64,000 bases of DNA. It comes from Stentor roeselii. Taxonomy: Eukaryota > Ciliophora > Heterotrichea > Heterotrichida > Stentoridae. Shown here in pieces: positions 29,234 through 39,718 of the stretch; position 1 is the stretch's first letter; each line of letters opens with the position of its first letter. The stretch covers positions 1-64,000 of the forward strand of contig RSEH01000128.1 in the NCBI GenBank assembly GCA_006503475.1, in the 5' to 3' direction. The notes below the pieces were generated by a model. It saw nothing but the letters and a program-made list of their open reading frames with translations, was not told the origin of the DNA and made no database searches. The position numbers and the translations under genes were made by a program.

Positions 29234-29851
29234 CTAGCAACATCTTCCTTTACTTTGAACTGGAGGAGCACTTGCTGGCGGTTGTGTTAGTTGAAGCCCT
29301 TTTTTTACCTCAGTTGTTGGAGATGGACTGCCGAAGTTACCTGCTATGCTTGTGAATAAGTCTTTTACGTTTTCTCCGGTTTTTGCACTGGTTTCTCGGT
29401 AGAGAGCTCCTAGTTGTTTTGCTTTGGTTTCAGCTTCTTCGTGGCTTACGCATCTTTCTTCGCTTTTGTCTATTTTGTTGGCGACTATCGCAATCACTAC
29501 ACTATCACCGCGCTCATTCCGAACGTCTTCTACCCATTTATCAATAGAGGCAAATGTTTGCTTGTTAGTCACGTCGAAGACAATAATAGCCGCTGAGGAA
29601 TCTCGAATATAGTTCGGGATAAGGCTTCGAAACCGTTCTTGACCTGCCGTGTCCCACAACTGCAGACGCATTGACTTATCCCCAATGTTCAGTGTCTTGG
29701 ATAGAAAGTCGATTCCAATAGTTGCTTGATAGTTACTATCAAAATTTTCATACATGAACTGGTTTATTATCGAAGTCTTACCGACATAGATATCTCCTAA
29801 AAAGACCAGTTTGAACTTAGGCATTGATGTCACGAGAACGCTGTCTCCCAT
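29234..29851 (-). CDS. Rab6-type small GTPase
   Basis: 205 aa. [19 protein letters not shown] (P-loop), the Rab6-diagnostic stretch [38 protein letters not shown] (switch II), NKID and ETSAK guanine motifs, and a C-terminal ...KGRCC double cysteine for geranylgeranylation. The P-loop has Ile-Tyr where most Rabs have Gln-Ser-Ser-like residues (GDIYVGKT). Rab6 acts in Golgi and intra-Golgi/ER retrograde traffic. Single exon. Confidence 0.94.
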   Translation of the reverse strand: MGDSVLVTSMPKFKLVFLGDIYVGKTSIINQFMYENFDSNYQATIGIDFLSKTLNIGDKSMRLQLWDTAGQERFRSLIPNYIRDSSAAIIVFDVTNKQTFASIDKWVEDVRNERGDSVVIAIVANKIDKSEERCVSHEEAETKAKQLGALYRETSAKTGENVKDLFTSIAGNFGSPSPTTEVKKGLQLTQPPASAPPVQSKGRCC

Positions 29852-30026
29852 TAAAGTAATTATTTAAAGATTATGAAAAAAGTCAAGAGACTTAGCGATT
29901 ATTTCAGTTTTTAATGTTTTTCAAGTGAATTTCCATAAAGAAACAATTCTCATTCAAACAATTTTCAGTTTACTTGAAAATTATTAAGAAATCTTCAAAC
30001 CATAGAAAATTAACACTTAATTATAA

Positions 30027-31511
30027 TCAAGTCCTCAGGTATTCCGAAAACCTTCCCCCAAAAAAGCGGTCATTATTCTGAATGGCCATTTCAATTTCAA
30101 AATTTAAATCATCACTCAAGTTCAAATTTCTCTTCATCCTAATAAAAATCTCTAAAGAGTTCCTTAAAGCCTTTTTAAACTCCATCAACTTTTCATCATA
30201 GTTCTCCTCACTCAATGCCCATTCCAGTTTAGTTTGTTTAAGTTGCATCAAAAGTTTTTCACATTCAATTTTCGCCTTATCCCTTTGATTCTTCATTTTC
30301 GCTAATCCAAGTTTCAAAGTTTCTACAGTTTTTTCCAATTCCTGAACCTTTTCAGCATTAGGACTAACAAAGCTCTGATTTTTCTCAAAATTTTCCTCAA
30401 ATCGACAATTCAAAATATGTTCATAAAAACTAGGAGTAGCAAATACCCTAAAGCAACTATCACATTCAATAGCTGAAGACTGTGCAACCATTCTTTCAAA
30501 TTGTTTAAGTTGTTTGTATTCTTCTTGCCTTTCAAAGAGACACGGTTCAGGAGAAGGACAGTCAGGTTTATTGATGAAGGTCATTGACCTGTTAGTCTTC
30601 GGAGAGTGAATCGGCGGTTTAGACAGTCCGAATTGTGCTTCAAGTTTAAGTTCTCCGATAGTTTTCTTTAGTTTCGAGATTTCAATTTCTTTATCGATTA
30701 GTTTTTCTGTTAAGTTTTCCTTGATTTTCGCCAAGTTGCGTTCTTCTGAGTTTTTCGAGTCTTCGCTAGCGCGAAGACGGAGTTTTCTTGAAATCTTTTC
30801 GATGTAGTCGTCCTTGCAACGGATTTGGTCTTTTAAAGAAGCTTCTGAGTCTTCTAGGGACTTGATGATTGAATGAAGACTTTCGAATTCAAGCTTCAGA
30901 CGGTCGCAGGTCTCCGGGTCGGAGGACTTCCGAGGCTTTTCCTTCTCGTAAATCGCTTTGAGCTCGAGGATCAGGGTGTTCGTGTTTTCAGTCACCCGGG
31001 CCACTTCCTCTGTGCTGAGCTTTTTAATCGTTTCGATTTCAGCTCTCATTTTCTGGATCTGCTCGTTTTTTGACTTTAAAGAGATGTTTAAGTCCTCCAG
31101 CTGCTCGTTTAGTCTTGTTTCAGACTCGCTTCGTGCTTCTTTAGTTGTTTCTAGTTGTTTTTCAAGGGTTTTTTGAATGTTCTGGTGAAATTCGCTGGTT
31201 TCTTCGAGTTTTAAGTGAAGATTTTTTAATTCCAGGTTGGTTTTTTCAAGGGTTTTTTTTAGTGTTCTGAGTTTTTCTTTGTATTTTTGCTTGAGTGACT
31301 GAGTTTCTTGAAAATGTTTCTCTTCTGCTGATTTTAGTTCAACTGAAGTAGAGGCCTGAATGAAAAATACAGTTAAACTTGGAGAGTCATCAGAAAAAGA
31401 TCTTAACATTGAGTCATACATGGTCCTCAGTTGTTTTTCTCTTACTTTCGCCTCATCAAGTTCAAGTGTAAGAAACTCGATTTTTTGCTTTAACAGAGGA
31501 ACTTCTTCCAT
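30027..31511 (-). CDS. Long coiled-coil protein with C2HC zinc finger
   Basis: 494 aa from ATG 31511. Residues 1-300 are continuous coiled coil (Glu/Lys/Leu heptads, KEKLRTLKKTLEKTNLEL). At ~345-365 there is CDSCFRVFATPSFYEHILNC, a C-x2-C-x12-H-x3-C finger of the ZC2HC type, followed by a second coiled coil (385-450). Proteins of this make-up are often centrosomal, basal-body or cortical, but the assignment here is inference. It ends in TGA, with TAA two codons later. The gene behind it (31538) is 26 bp away on the same strand. Confidence 0.8.
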   Translation of the reverse strand: MEEVPLLKQKIEFLTLELDEAKVREKQLRTMYDSMLRSFSDDSPSLTVFFIQASTSVELKSAEEKHFQETQSLKQKYKEKLRTLKKTLEKTNLELKNLHLKLEETSEFHQNIQKTLEKQLETTKEARSESETRLNEQLEDLNISLKSKNEQIQKMRAEIETIKKLSTEEVARVTENTNTLILELKAIYEKEKPRKSSDPETCDRLKLEFESLHSIIKSLEDSEASLKDQIRCKDDYIEKISRKLRLRASEDSKNSEERNLAKIKENLTEKLIDKEIEISKLKKTIGELKLEAQFGLSKPPIHSPKTNRSMTFINKPDCPSPEPCLFERQEEYKQLKQFERMVAQSSAIECDSCFRVFATPSFYEHILNCRFEENFEKNQSFVSPNAEKVQELEKTVETLKLGLAKMKNQRDKAKIECEKLLMQLKQTKLEWALSEENYDEKLMEFKKALRNSLEIFIRMKRNLNLSDDLNFEIEMAIQNNDRFFGGRFSEYLRT

Positions 31512-31537
31512 TATTTGCAATAAACTTCGATTATTCT

Positions 31538-32032
31538 TTAATTATTACTAGTAAGCATTAAACCTTGCACTACAAGTCTGTGTATCCAACTCGGCTGAGA
31601 ACTGCTCAGAAGGATCTTCGAGTCTCTCGCTGGGCGCTTTCGAATAGAAAATATTGGCTTTGACTCTTGTAGAGACTCATCAACCATCATGATCAAAGAT
31701 TCTCGGATTTTTTCCCACTTTTTAAAACAATATGCACTATGCTTCTCATTTTCGCAACACCTGTACTGAAACTTTTCATTCAAAAAATCAGGACATTCAT
31801 TTAAAATTTGGTCGTTTATCCATGATTTCAACTCTAAAGAGTCACTTGCAAGGCTTGTCTCTTGTGAAATGATCAAAGAAAAAATCGATTTTGTGAAATG
31901 TTTTAGTTTGGTTTGTTTGAGGTTTTTGGATGATCCTTTAGAAAAGTTGCCTGAATATTCATTTTGGGAGCTGATGTCTGAGGTGGAGCAGGAATCTGGT
32001 GTAGATCTTTCTTCGCTTTCGTAATATTCCAT
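31538..32032 (-). CDS. Unknown protein
   Basis: 164 aa. The acidic Ser-rich start (MEYYESEERSTPDSCSTSD) is followed by a helical middle with several cysteines (YRCCENEKHSAYCFKKWEK) and a C-terminal stretch SSSQPSWIHRLVVQG. No recognised family. The open frame is long for this AT content and has its own AT-rich start context. Confidence 0.65.
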   Translation of the reverse strand: MEYYESEERSTPDSCSTSDISSQNEYSGNFSKGSSKNLKQTKLKHFTKSIFSLIISQETSLASDSLELKSWINDQILNECPDFLNEKFQYRCCENEKHSAYCFKKWEKIRESLIMMVDESLQESKPIFSIRKRPARDSKILLSSSQPSWIHRLVVQGLMLTSNN

Positions 32033-33146
32033 AATTATTTACCATATAAACAAAAGTTATATAATTCAAATTGTATGAAAACTTCATATTATTCTACTGA
32101 TGGAAATGTATTCGAGTAATAAGACAATGTCTTATTTGAACCTTTATGATGTGGGACAAGGAAGGAGATTATACAGAAAATGTTCAGGAAATTAGGAAGC
32201 TTTTTGCTTGAAGATTTTCTGATGATTCAAATTGGCCTTAAATATGATTTATTCATTTCTGATAGGTTTCGGGAGTTTTTTGGATTGCACTTGTTTTTGG
32301 ATTGTGGAATTGGAGATGGATCATGGATTCTTCTTTGGATTTTGGATCGTTTTAGGGAAGTGTGATCCATATTTCTAATACAATAGTTTATTATTCTAAC
32401 GATTTGTTTGATTATTTAGAGAATTTGTTAAGTTTTAGTTAAAATTGTTTTTTATTTTATAGATGAGTATTCTGCTTGAGTCTTTATCAGTATGCTTTGA
32501 ATAATTTAAAACCTTGGTTAACTTCTAATCTGTCTTCATCTTAATAAATTCAACATCCATTTATATGCTGCTAGCATTTATATAATTTTTATAATGTACC
32601 TTATAGGAAAATAAGATGGTATTTAGATTATAGGAAATTTTAGAGTTATCTTGAAATAATTCTAGAAATTTAATATTTTGAAAAAATTGATCGGGATTTT
32701 TATCTTACTTTTGTTCAGACTTGGTAGCTTTTATTATCAAATGTTAGACCGAAATTCACTATTTCATGATTTTTTAACCACTTACAGCAGATTCAGCATT
32801 AATCAGGACTTGGTAGATTAAGTGTATTCCTTGTATTAACACCACTTTTTTGAGCAGATCACATGCAGTTTATATAAAGTATAAATGATTCACTTATAAT
32901 ACAATTATGAAGCCCGAGGAATTACAAGTAATAGCCAGGTATCCATTACTACTCAAACACCATATGCAAACAAATGTTAACTGAAATACAAAAAACAATC
33001 ATAATTCTTAAATATTCATACTAAAACAATCCTTCCAACCCTAATCCAAAGTCCTTTACAAGCCCAATTATCTTATCAAATTAAAACCATCTATAAACAA
33101 CTCAGCATATCCTAACTACTAAAAATATTGAAATCTATAATATATA
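32033..33146. other. 1.1-kb spacer, no clear gene
   Basis: Divergent spacer between 32032 and SAR1. The left half (about 32090-32560) is strongly G/T-rich on the plus strand and has a 61-codon open stretch (32180-32365) without recognisable protein character. The right half (32900-33146) is A/C-rich. No repeats or RNA gene seen. Confidence 0.55.
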
Positions 33147-33722
33147 ATGTTTTTCTTTAACTGGCTTAAATCAGCATTAGGCTACCTCGGCCTTCACCAG
33201 AAAAATGCAAAACTAGTCTTTTTAGGTCTCGACAATGCAGGAAAATCGACGATGCTTCAGATGTTAAAAGATGACAGAATGGCTCAATTAGAGCCGACAA
33301 CTCACCCTCAATCAGAAGAACTTGTAATGGGGAGCATAAAATTCAGAACCTTCGATTTAGGAGGTCACGAAATAGCGAGAAAGATTTGGAGAGACTACCT
33401 CGGCCAGGTGGACGCGATTATTTTCATGGTAGACTCAACTGATCGAGAAAGATTCCCTCTTTCAAGACATGAACTTCATGAGTTGCTCGAGTCTGAAGAA
33501 CTGCAAAACACTCCTTTTTTGATCTTCGGGAACAAAATCGACATGGCCGACGCTGCAAGTGAAGATGAAATCAGATGTGAATTGGGACTAGACACTTATA
33601 TTTTAGATAACCAGGGAAAGGATCAGCCTGGAGTAAGACCTGTTGGGTTGTTCATGTGCTCAGTCAAGAAACGGTCAGGATATGCTGAAGGGTTCAAATG
33701 GGTTAGTCAGTTTTTATCTTAG
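33147..33722 (+). CDS. SAR1: SAR1 small GTPase (COPII coat)
   Basis: 191 aa. Amphipathic hydrophobic start MFFFNWLKSALGYLG, then KLVFLGLDNAGKSTMLQML (P-loop), the SAR1-specific LEPTTHPQSEEL (switch I), FDLGGHEIARKIWRDYL (switch II), FGNKIDMADA and a C-terminal domain ending FKWVSQFL. SAR1 recruits the COPII coat at ER exit sites when loaded with GTP. Length and motifs are standard. Single exon, with A/C-rich upstream sequence. Confidence 0.96.
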   Translation: MFFFNWLKSALGYLGLHQKNAKLVFLGLDNAGKSTMLQMLKDDRMAQLEPTTHPQSEELVMGSIKFRTFDLGGHEIARKIWRDYLGQVDAIIFMVDSTDRERFPLSRHELHELLESEELQNTPFLIFGNKIDMADAASEDEIRCELGLDTYILDNQGKDQPGVRPVGLFMCSVKKRSGYAEGFKWVSQFLS

Positions 33723-33937
33723 AAATTTAATTTAGATGAGGAAATATCAGAATTGAAAAAGTGTTAAAAGGATTAGAAAGGGTTAAAATTGGGATTTTAT
33801 TGGAAATAAAAGTGAAATGAAAGAATTGATTTTGGAATAATGACCAAGTATTTTTATTAGAATTATAAAGGTTTGTATTAAAAACAATATCATTATCTTA
33901 ATACCCAAATTTTAATCTATCCTTGAAGTATATAATA

Positions 33938-34846
33938 ATGTTGAAAAACTCGAAAAAATCATTTAAAACCCGCTTGAGTAGTACTCAGTCAAAATTCAAG
34001 ACAAAAGCTGAATTTTTCGAGCTGCTCATCAAAGCCAGTTCTTCAAATCCAACTCTTGAGTTAAGAATCCCTGAGACATTGATAAAATTTTCATTATCTA
34101 ACACGACTTGCATGATTTTTACAAACGACGAGGGTTATCTCTTCTCAAAAATGAACGTGAAAAGTAGTTAGTAACGATTAATCAGTGAGCATCGTTTCAT
34201 GAAACGTTGCTACTATTTCCAAAGACAGAATAGCCCTGTGACTGTAGCGAAAGTGTATTTAAACGGCTTAGAGTCAATAAGATGCATCATGGATATTAAA
34301 GAAACTTACAATATTTGGAAGAAAGGGATAAATAATATCTGCATTATTCAAAGATTCATCTATCCTTTTAATAGTACGCCTTTGAGGGCTCGAGTTGAGT
34401 TCTCTGTGAGTGACGCGAGTTTCAGTAAAAGATTAACAAGGCATCCTGTTAATATATTTTTGAATAGTCAGCCTCACTGTGAAAAGTTCCTAGCCTTAGG
34501 CGATCTTGGAGAGGAATCCAAATCAGTAGAAGAAAACCTTCAATCCCAAATGCAAACATTAAAAAAAATCATCGAAACCGAAGAAAATCGTAACCAAGTA
34601 GTCAGCTTCATAGTAGCAGACTTCATTCAAGACTTCGAAGAAAACTGGTTTTTCATATCATTGATAAGCTACAAGTACGAAACATTACTTCCAAAAATAA
34701 TAAACATGAAAAAAAATCGAAATCGTCGAGTTAATAAATCCGAGAAGTCCCTAAAGAATGAAAAAATCAACAAAAGCTTGAATTTTTCAAGCACCCTAAA
34801 AGATATACTAACCCAAGAGGCTCTTCGAGATCTTAGCATTAATTAA
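33938..34846 (+). CDS. Two-exon protein of unknown function
   Basis: Exons 33938-34170 and 34186-34846 are joined across a 15-nt intron (GTAACGATTAATCAG), 297 aa. The splice removes a TAG and rejoins as KMNVKSSYEHRFMKRC in the right phase. Exon 1 has a basic start (MLKNSKKSFKTRLSS) and a beta-like stretch (ELRIPETLIKFSLSN). The middle is beta-rich with conserved-looking aromatic and cysteine residues. Residues ~200-255 are helical and acidic (QTLKKIIETEENRNQVV, FIQDFEENWFFISL), and the tail is basic. No family recognised. Its stop is 12 bp from the convergent gene. Confidence 0.75.
34171..34185 (+). other. 15-nt intron (33938 gene)
   Basis: GTAACGATTAATCAG, phase 2, A at position 10, 3' CAG rather than TAG. 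Confidence 0.85.
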
Positions 34847-34858
34847 AGAATATAACTC

Positions 34859-35539
34859 TTAATTTGTTTTATGCTTACTCACCTCTTTTCTCAACGCTTT
34901 TCTAAACCCGGTTGAAGTCAACAAGTGTGAATTTTTAGGGTCTTCAAACCACTGGATAAACCCTTCAAGAGTAACATTTTCACCATCGCCAACTATTCCT
35001 TGAATGAGTTTTTCTCTTAAGTCTTCTTTGCCAGCTTTCATCTTTTTCAAGAAATCTTCATGTTCTTGAGCAGTGACAAGGACTTTCGGATTATCTTTCA
35101 GTAGATTATTCCCGAATTTCACGAAGATTTTGTAAATATTGTCGAAAATTTCCCCGATTTTCGACCTTTCCAGCTCTTTCGACCCGTCAAAAGAAAAAGC
35201 TTCGAATAACAACTTGGCTTTTAAGTCGACAGAGCCCTGACTTAAAATCACTGACAAACAGAGAAGTTTTTGAAGATTATAAATATTGTCTTTTTTGAAC
35301 TGGTCGTAGTATGGCTTTATTTTTGATGCGAAAGTGGAACTTGGGTTGTTTAATGAGAGGTTTAAGCGACGACTGATGTTGAGCCATTGATTTTCATTGA
35401 TTTGGCCGTCGTGTGAGTATTTTCGATGAATGTAGTCGACTTTGATAGACTCTAGGTTTTGATATAGAAGTTCTTGTTCTCCGAGAAAAAATCGTTCTTC
35501 TGCTGGATTTAAGTCAGAACGGCTATCTGAGCAACCCAT
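34859..35539 (-). CDS. Myristoylated EF-hand-like protein, unknown
   Basis: 226 aa. MGCSDSRSD fits N-myristoylation at Gly2 with possible palmitoylation at Cys3. The body is helical with degenerate EF-hand-like pairs (residues ~80-125 and ~125-200, for example AFSFDGSKELERSKIGEIF and GDGENVTLEGFIQWFED), but canonical Ca2+ ligands are incomplete. This layout recalls TLDc- or calcineurin B-like peripheral membrane proteins, without a firm match. The C-terminus is basic. Confidence 0.75.
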   Translation of the reverse strand: MGCSDSRSDLNPAEERFFLGEQELLYQNLESIKVDYIHRKYSHDGQINENQWLNISRRLNLSLNNPSSTFASKIKPYYDQFKKDNIYNLQKLLCLSVILSQGSVDLKAKLLFEAFSFDGSKELERSKIGEIFDNIYKIFVKFGNNLLKDNPKVLVTAQEHEDFLKKMKAGKEDLREKLIQGIVGDGENVTLEGFIQWFEDPKNSHLLTSTGFRKALRKEVSKHKTN

Positions 35540-35750
35540 ATTTATACGATTAAGTCTTGAAAGTCTTTAAAATATTCGTTTTTTTCAAGTTTCTATTGAT
35601 AAGTTTCAAGATTGTTTAGAAATTTACTAAAATATTGTCTTCTCATTAATAAATTTTTTTTAATACCTAGAGAAAGGTAAGTATTTCTTTATTAAGTAAC
35701 ATTTCTATACTCCCATCAATCCCACTTCACAAGATTCATTTACTATAAAC

Positions 35751-37733
35751 ATGGGCTGCTGCCAAAACTCGATTCTAGAAGGTGAAAACCCTTTAGCTAA
35801 CGAAAAAGCAATTCTTAAAGTCGAAGCAAACGACATTCCTTCACCATTCGACGGAGCCCTTCAACAATCCTTAGACTCATCATCAATATCCTCAGAAAAT
35901 CCAAACAATCAAAAACTTGGTTTTTTGAAGTCCTTGGCTGAAAAGTCAGAAAACTCTTTGCCGATGAAAGATTTTCCAATTTCTGAAGCATTTGCAAATA
36001 TTTCTCAACAACAAGTCCTGCCAGTTAATTTCAAACAAATCGTTAAACCTTTGAGTAGATTTGGAGAAATCGCTAAAAACGCGGTTAAGGAGGTAAAGGA
36101 AAGGGAAGATATCATTGATATTGAAAGAAAACTTGAACGAGGCATGACAAATGCTGGGAAAATTATTGTTGATCAGGCTGATTTTGTTGGAGATGCTTTA
36201 AAAGAGGGATATGAACAGTCTGCTGATTTGATCAACTCGCAGGTCGCTTTGATTAAGGAAGGCCTCGATGATGCCATGCAGGCTGTGAAGGACTTGAAGA
36301 TTAAGAAGAGACTTAATGATATTGTATATCCTGTGCTTAGGAAAGTTTTTATTCACTCTGTGACTTGTGATATTGAAACTAAGTATAATGTTTTAGAAAT
36401 TATTGGACAAGGAAGTCTCAGCACAGTAAAACGAGTAGTCGAAAAGTTATCAGGTCTCGAAAGAGCCGCCAAAATAATAGTAAAAAGCACTTTAAGCGAT
36501 AAACAAACCGAAAGCCTAGTTTCCGAAGTCGAGACATTAAAGCAACTCGACCATCAAAACATAGTCCGAGTAGTAGAAATAGTAGAAGAAGTTTCAAAAC
36601 TCTGCATAATAACAGAGCTCTGCGCAGGTGGCGAGCTATTTGACCGAATAATGCTCTGCAAGGGTTTCGACGAGCTGATGGCATCAAAACTAATGTACCA
36701 GATTCTATCAGGTCTCGTGCACATTCACCAAAACGGTTTCATCCACCGTGACCTGAAGCCAGAAAACCTTCTTTTCATGGACAAAGACTCCGACACCTTA
36801 AAAATCATCGACTTCGGAATCACGACAGACCTCACCTCACTGACCAGAAAAAAAACTTCCTGCGTTGGAAGCGTAATTCTTATCTAGGCCTACTACATAT
36901 CTCCTGAAGCCATTTCAGGCCATTACGACTTCAAAAGTGACGTCTGGAGCTGTGGAGTGATTCTTTATATCCTCCTCTGTGGAAAGCCTCCATTCCCTGG
37001 AAAAAACGAGCAGGAGATCTTCTCAAAGATAACTCGAGGCGTTGTTCGTTTTTCAGACCATAAATGGAAAAATATCTCAAAAGAGGCAAAAGAACTTATC
37101 TTTAAAATGCTCTGTAAAGACCTTAACCAAAGAATCTCAGCTTCAGAGGCTTTTTCTCATCCTTGGGTGCAGAATTCACAGACCCAGACAATAAAAACAA
37201 GCGAAATTTCACCGAAAGTCATTCAAAACCTGTCACATTTCCAAGCAGGGTCAAGACTTCAACAGGTGACTCTTTCTTTTATCGCTTCAATTATGTTTTC
37301 AGGGCAGGAAATGAAAGAACTTCGAGAAGCTTTCATTATTTTAGACACAAATGGTGATGGGCACTTGACTAAAGATGAGCTTCAAAGAGGCTTTTCAACG
37401 ATTTCCATCTCTGGGTCTGCGAGACTAGAGGATATTTTAGCAGATTGCGACATCGACATGAACGGAATGATTGACTACTCAGAATTCTTAACAGCAGCTC
37501 TTGACTGGCAAAAACATCTTTCAGAAGAAATGCTTGAAAAGGCTTTTAAAGCTTATGACCGTGATGAAAGTGGAGGTATCTCGATAAGAGAAATCAAACA
37601 GTTCTTAGGAGCAGGAGAAGACGAGCCTGATGATATCTGGGACGATATCTTAAAAGAAGCAGATGAAAATGGAGATGGAGAGATTGACATGTCCGAGTTC
37701 AAAACTCTGATGTCTCGATTCAAGTTGAAATAA
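35751..37733 (+). CDS. Calcium-dependent protein kinase (CDPK), acylated
   Basis: Exons 35751-36872 and 36888-37733 are joined across a 15-nt intron (GTAATTCTTATCTAG) inside the activation segment (SCVGS-AYYISPEA), 655 aa. MGCCQNS suggests myristoylation plus palmitoylation. Residues ~10-205 form an unusual, partly helical extension. Kinase domain ~212-475: IIGQGSLSTVKRV, AAKIIVKS, HRDLKPENL (~333), IDFGI. A junction helix follows, then four EF hands (~520-655): DTNGDGHLTKDE, DCDIDMNGMIDYSEF, YDRDESGGISIREI and EADENGDGEIDMSEF. All catalytic residues are present. A Ca2+-activated effector kinase, probably at membranes. Confidence 0.95.
36873..36887 (+). other. 15-nt intron (CDPK)
   Basis: GTAATTCTTATCTAG, phase 0, A at position 10. 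It interrupts the activation segment just before the YYISPEA stretch, so splicing is needed for an active kinase. Confidence 0.93.
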
Positions 37734-37780
37734 TCTGATTCGAAATATATCCATTAACCAGTTCTTCCATAATGAAATAA

Positions 37781-39643
37781 ATGTTTTCATCCAGGTTTTT
37801 CAACAGAGCTTTGCGGATGGCGTCAAGAGTTCGTTTTTCTAACAACTCTTCAAACTCATACAACTCGACGTCGTACAAGACAATGGGAACCCTGGCAGCA
37901 GGAGTGGCTTTGTGTTCATTTTCGACTGTGCTCTGCAACAATGACCACACAAGCGAAGTGGTTCTAGGCAGTGTGGACGAGGTCCAAGAAGGAGGGATGA
38001 AGAAGTACCAGATCGGCAGCAATGAAGACAACTACATTTTGGTCAGTAAGGTCAATGGACACTACTACGCCACTGGAGGCAGGTGCTCTCACTATGGCGC
38101 ACCTCTGCAAATGGGATTCTTGGACGGATACCACGTCATTTGTCCTTGGCACGCAGCTGCATTCGACGTAAGAACAGGAGAAATGGTTGAAGCTCCTGGC
38201 TTGGACGCTATTCCCACCTATCAACTTTCTGTAAAAAATGGAAAACTCGTAGTTCACATCCCAGAATCAAAACTTTCCTCAGTCGCTCAGTCTATCAACA
38301 ACAGAAGACTAGTCAAAAGAGACCCAAACGACCATAGAGTCTTTGTCATTGTTGGAGGAGGTGCTGCTGGAGCTACTGCTGTTGAAACATTAAGACGTGA
38401 AGGCTATACTGGAAGAATAGTCCTTATTTCTAATGAAAGTCTTCTTCCATATGACCGTGTCCCTCTTACGAAGAACTTTAAAGTGAATGGAAGCGATTTG
38501 GTCTTTAGAGGTGCTGAATTTTACAATGAATATGGAATTGAAGTTGAACTTGGGTCTCCTGTCACTTCTGTCAATCAGGCTCAGAAGGAGGTTCAACTCG
38601 CAAATGGAAAGAAAATCAGTTATGATAAACTACTTCTTGCCACTGGAGCATCTGCTAAGGTACCTGGACCGTATAAGGCTTATTTGAAAAGCTTTTCTAA
38701 TGTTTTTACACTCAGGTCGGCCGAGGATCATTCCAGGTTCTCTGCTGGACTTGCTCAGGCTCAGGATGTTGTTATTGTTGGAGCTGGATTCGTTGGACTT
38801 GAAGCTGCCAAAAGCATTAAAAATACTTGGCCTGAAAAAAATGTGACTGTTATTGGAATTGAGGATAATCCTTTGGCTCAGGTTATTGGAGCTGATATTG
38901 CTGGACAGGTCTTGCTTAGTCATAGACTAGGTGGGATTAACTTTTATCTTGGGCAGAAAATTGACTCTTTTGAAGGGGAAAATGGGAAGGTAAGCAAATT
39001 AGTGATCCCAACCCGAAAATCCTACGGAATGCCTGAAAGACCAACCGACGTGAAAGCAGACATAGTCCTTTTAGCAACAGGTTCCGAACTAAGAACCTCT
39101 TACGCCCCTAGCACCCTGATGAACATCGACGGTTCAATCCGAGTGAATTCTCATTTCCAAACCGAAGACTCGTCAATATTCGCAGCAGGCGACATAGCCC
39201 AATTCCCTTCCCTTCTAAGCGAATCACGAGAACGAGTAGAGCACTGGGCAGTTGCTCAACAGCAAGGTCGTTTCGCAGCAATGAACATGTTAGAAAAAGG
39301 AACCAACTACCTCGACGTGCCATTTTTCTGGACCAACCAGTTCTTAAACGTGCAATTTGCAGGTTACGCCAATGGACACAACTGGACTTTCACTGAAACC
39401 AAAAAAGTCAACGAAACTGAAGAAAAACTGCCAAGAATCACTTATTTCTTTAAAGATGAAAGATGCATCGGAGTCGCTGCTACCAACTGGCCCGGCGCTG
39501 TCTTACGACTGAAAATCGCACTTCAAAGAGGACTCATGCCCACCCGCAAAGAACTCACCAGTGGCCAGGTGACTTTTGACAAGATTTTAGAAAAAGTTAA
39601 GAATAGCAACCCTTGTGGCGGGAACTGCTGCAGAAAAAACTAA
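37781..39643 (+). CDS. Rieske/AIF-type NADH oxidoreductase (AIFM3-like)
   Basis: 620 aa. The start MFSSRFFNRALRMASRVRFS is basic and amphipathic, a likely mitochondrial presequence, followed by a hydrophobic stretch at 36-52. A Rieske [2Fe-2S] domain (60-155) has ligands C102, H104, C121 and H124 in RCSHYGAP and CPWHAAAFD. A FAD/NAD disulfide-reductase fold follows: GGGAAGATAVETLRR (~188), VVIVGAGFVGLEAAKS (~330) and AAGDIA (~480). Same order and size as AIFM3 and bacterial ferredoxin reductases. It probably passes electrons from NAD(P)H. The C-terminus is Cys-rich (NPCGGNCCRKN). It starts 47 bp after the CDPK stop. Confidence 0.93.
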   Translation: MFSSRFFNRALRMASRVRFSNNSSNSYNSTSYKTMGTLAAGVALCSFSTVLCNNDHTSEVVLGSVDEVQEGGMKKYQIGSNEDNYILVSKVNGHYYATGGRCSHYGAPLQMGFLDGYHVICPWHAAAFDVRTGEMVEAPGLDAIPTYQLSVKNGKLVVHIPESKLSSVAQSINNRRLVKRDPNDHRVFVIVGGGAAGATAVETLRREGYTGRIVLISNESLLPYDRVPLTKNFKVNGSDLVFRGAEFYNEYGIEVELGSPVTSVNQAQKEVQLANGKKISYDKLLLATGASAKVPGPYKAYLKSFSNVFTLRSAEDHSRFSAGLAQAQDVVIVGAGFVGLEAAKSIKNTWPEKNVTVIGIEDNPLAQVIGADIAGQVLLSHRLGGINFYLGQKIDSFEGENGKVSKLVIPTRKSYGMPERPTDVKADIVLLATGSELRTSYAPSTLMNIDGSIRVNSHFQTEDSSIFAAGDIAQFPSLLSESRERVEHWAVAQQQGRFAAMNMLEKGTNYLDVPFFWTNQFLNVQFAGYANGHNWTFTETKKVNETEEKLPRITYFFKDERCIGVAATNWPGAVLRLKIALQRGLMPTRKELTSGQVTFDKILEKVKNSNPCGGNCCRKN

Positions 39644-39718
39644 GTAGATAAGTTAGAGTTAAAAATAGGTTTTTTTCATTTTTTTTCATTTTTTTTTAGA
39701 GATTCTTGTTGAATAATT

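Noticed and set aside
32180-32365. 61-codon open frame in the spacer before SAR1
   Set aside because: Low-complexity Phe/Leu/Trp-rich translation, TGA end, no start context, explained by the local G/T-rich composition.
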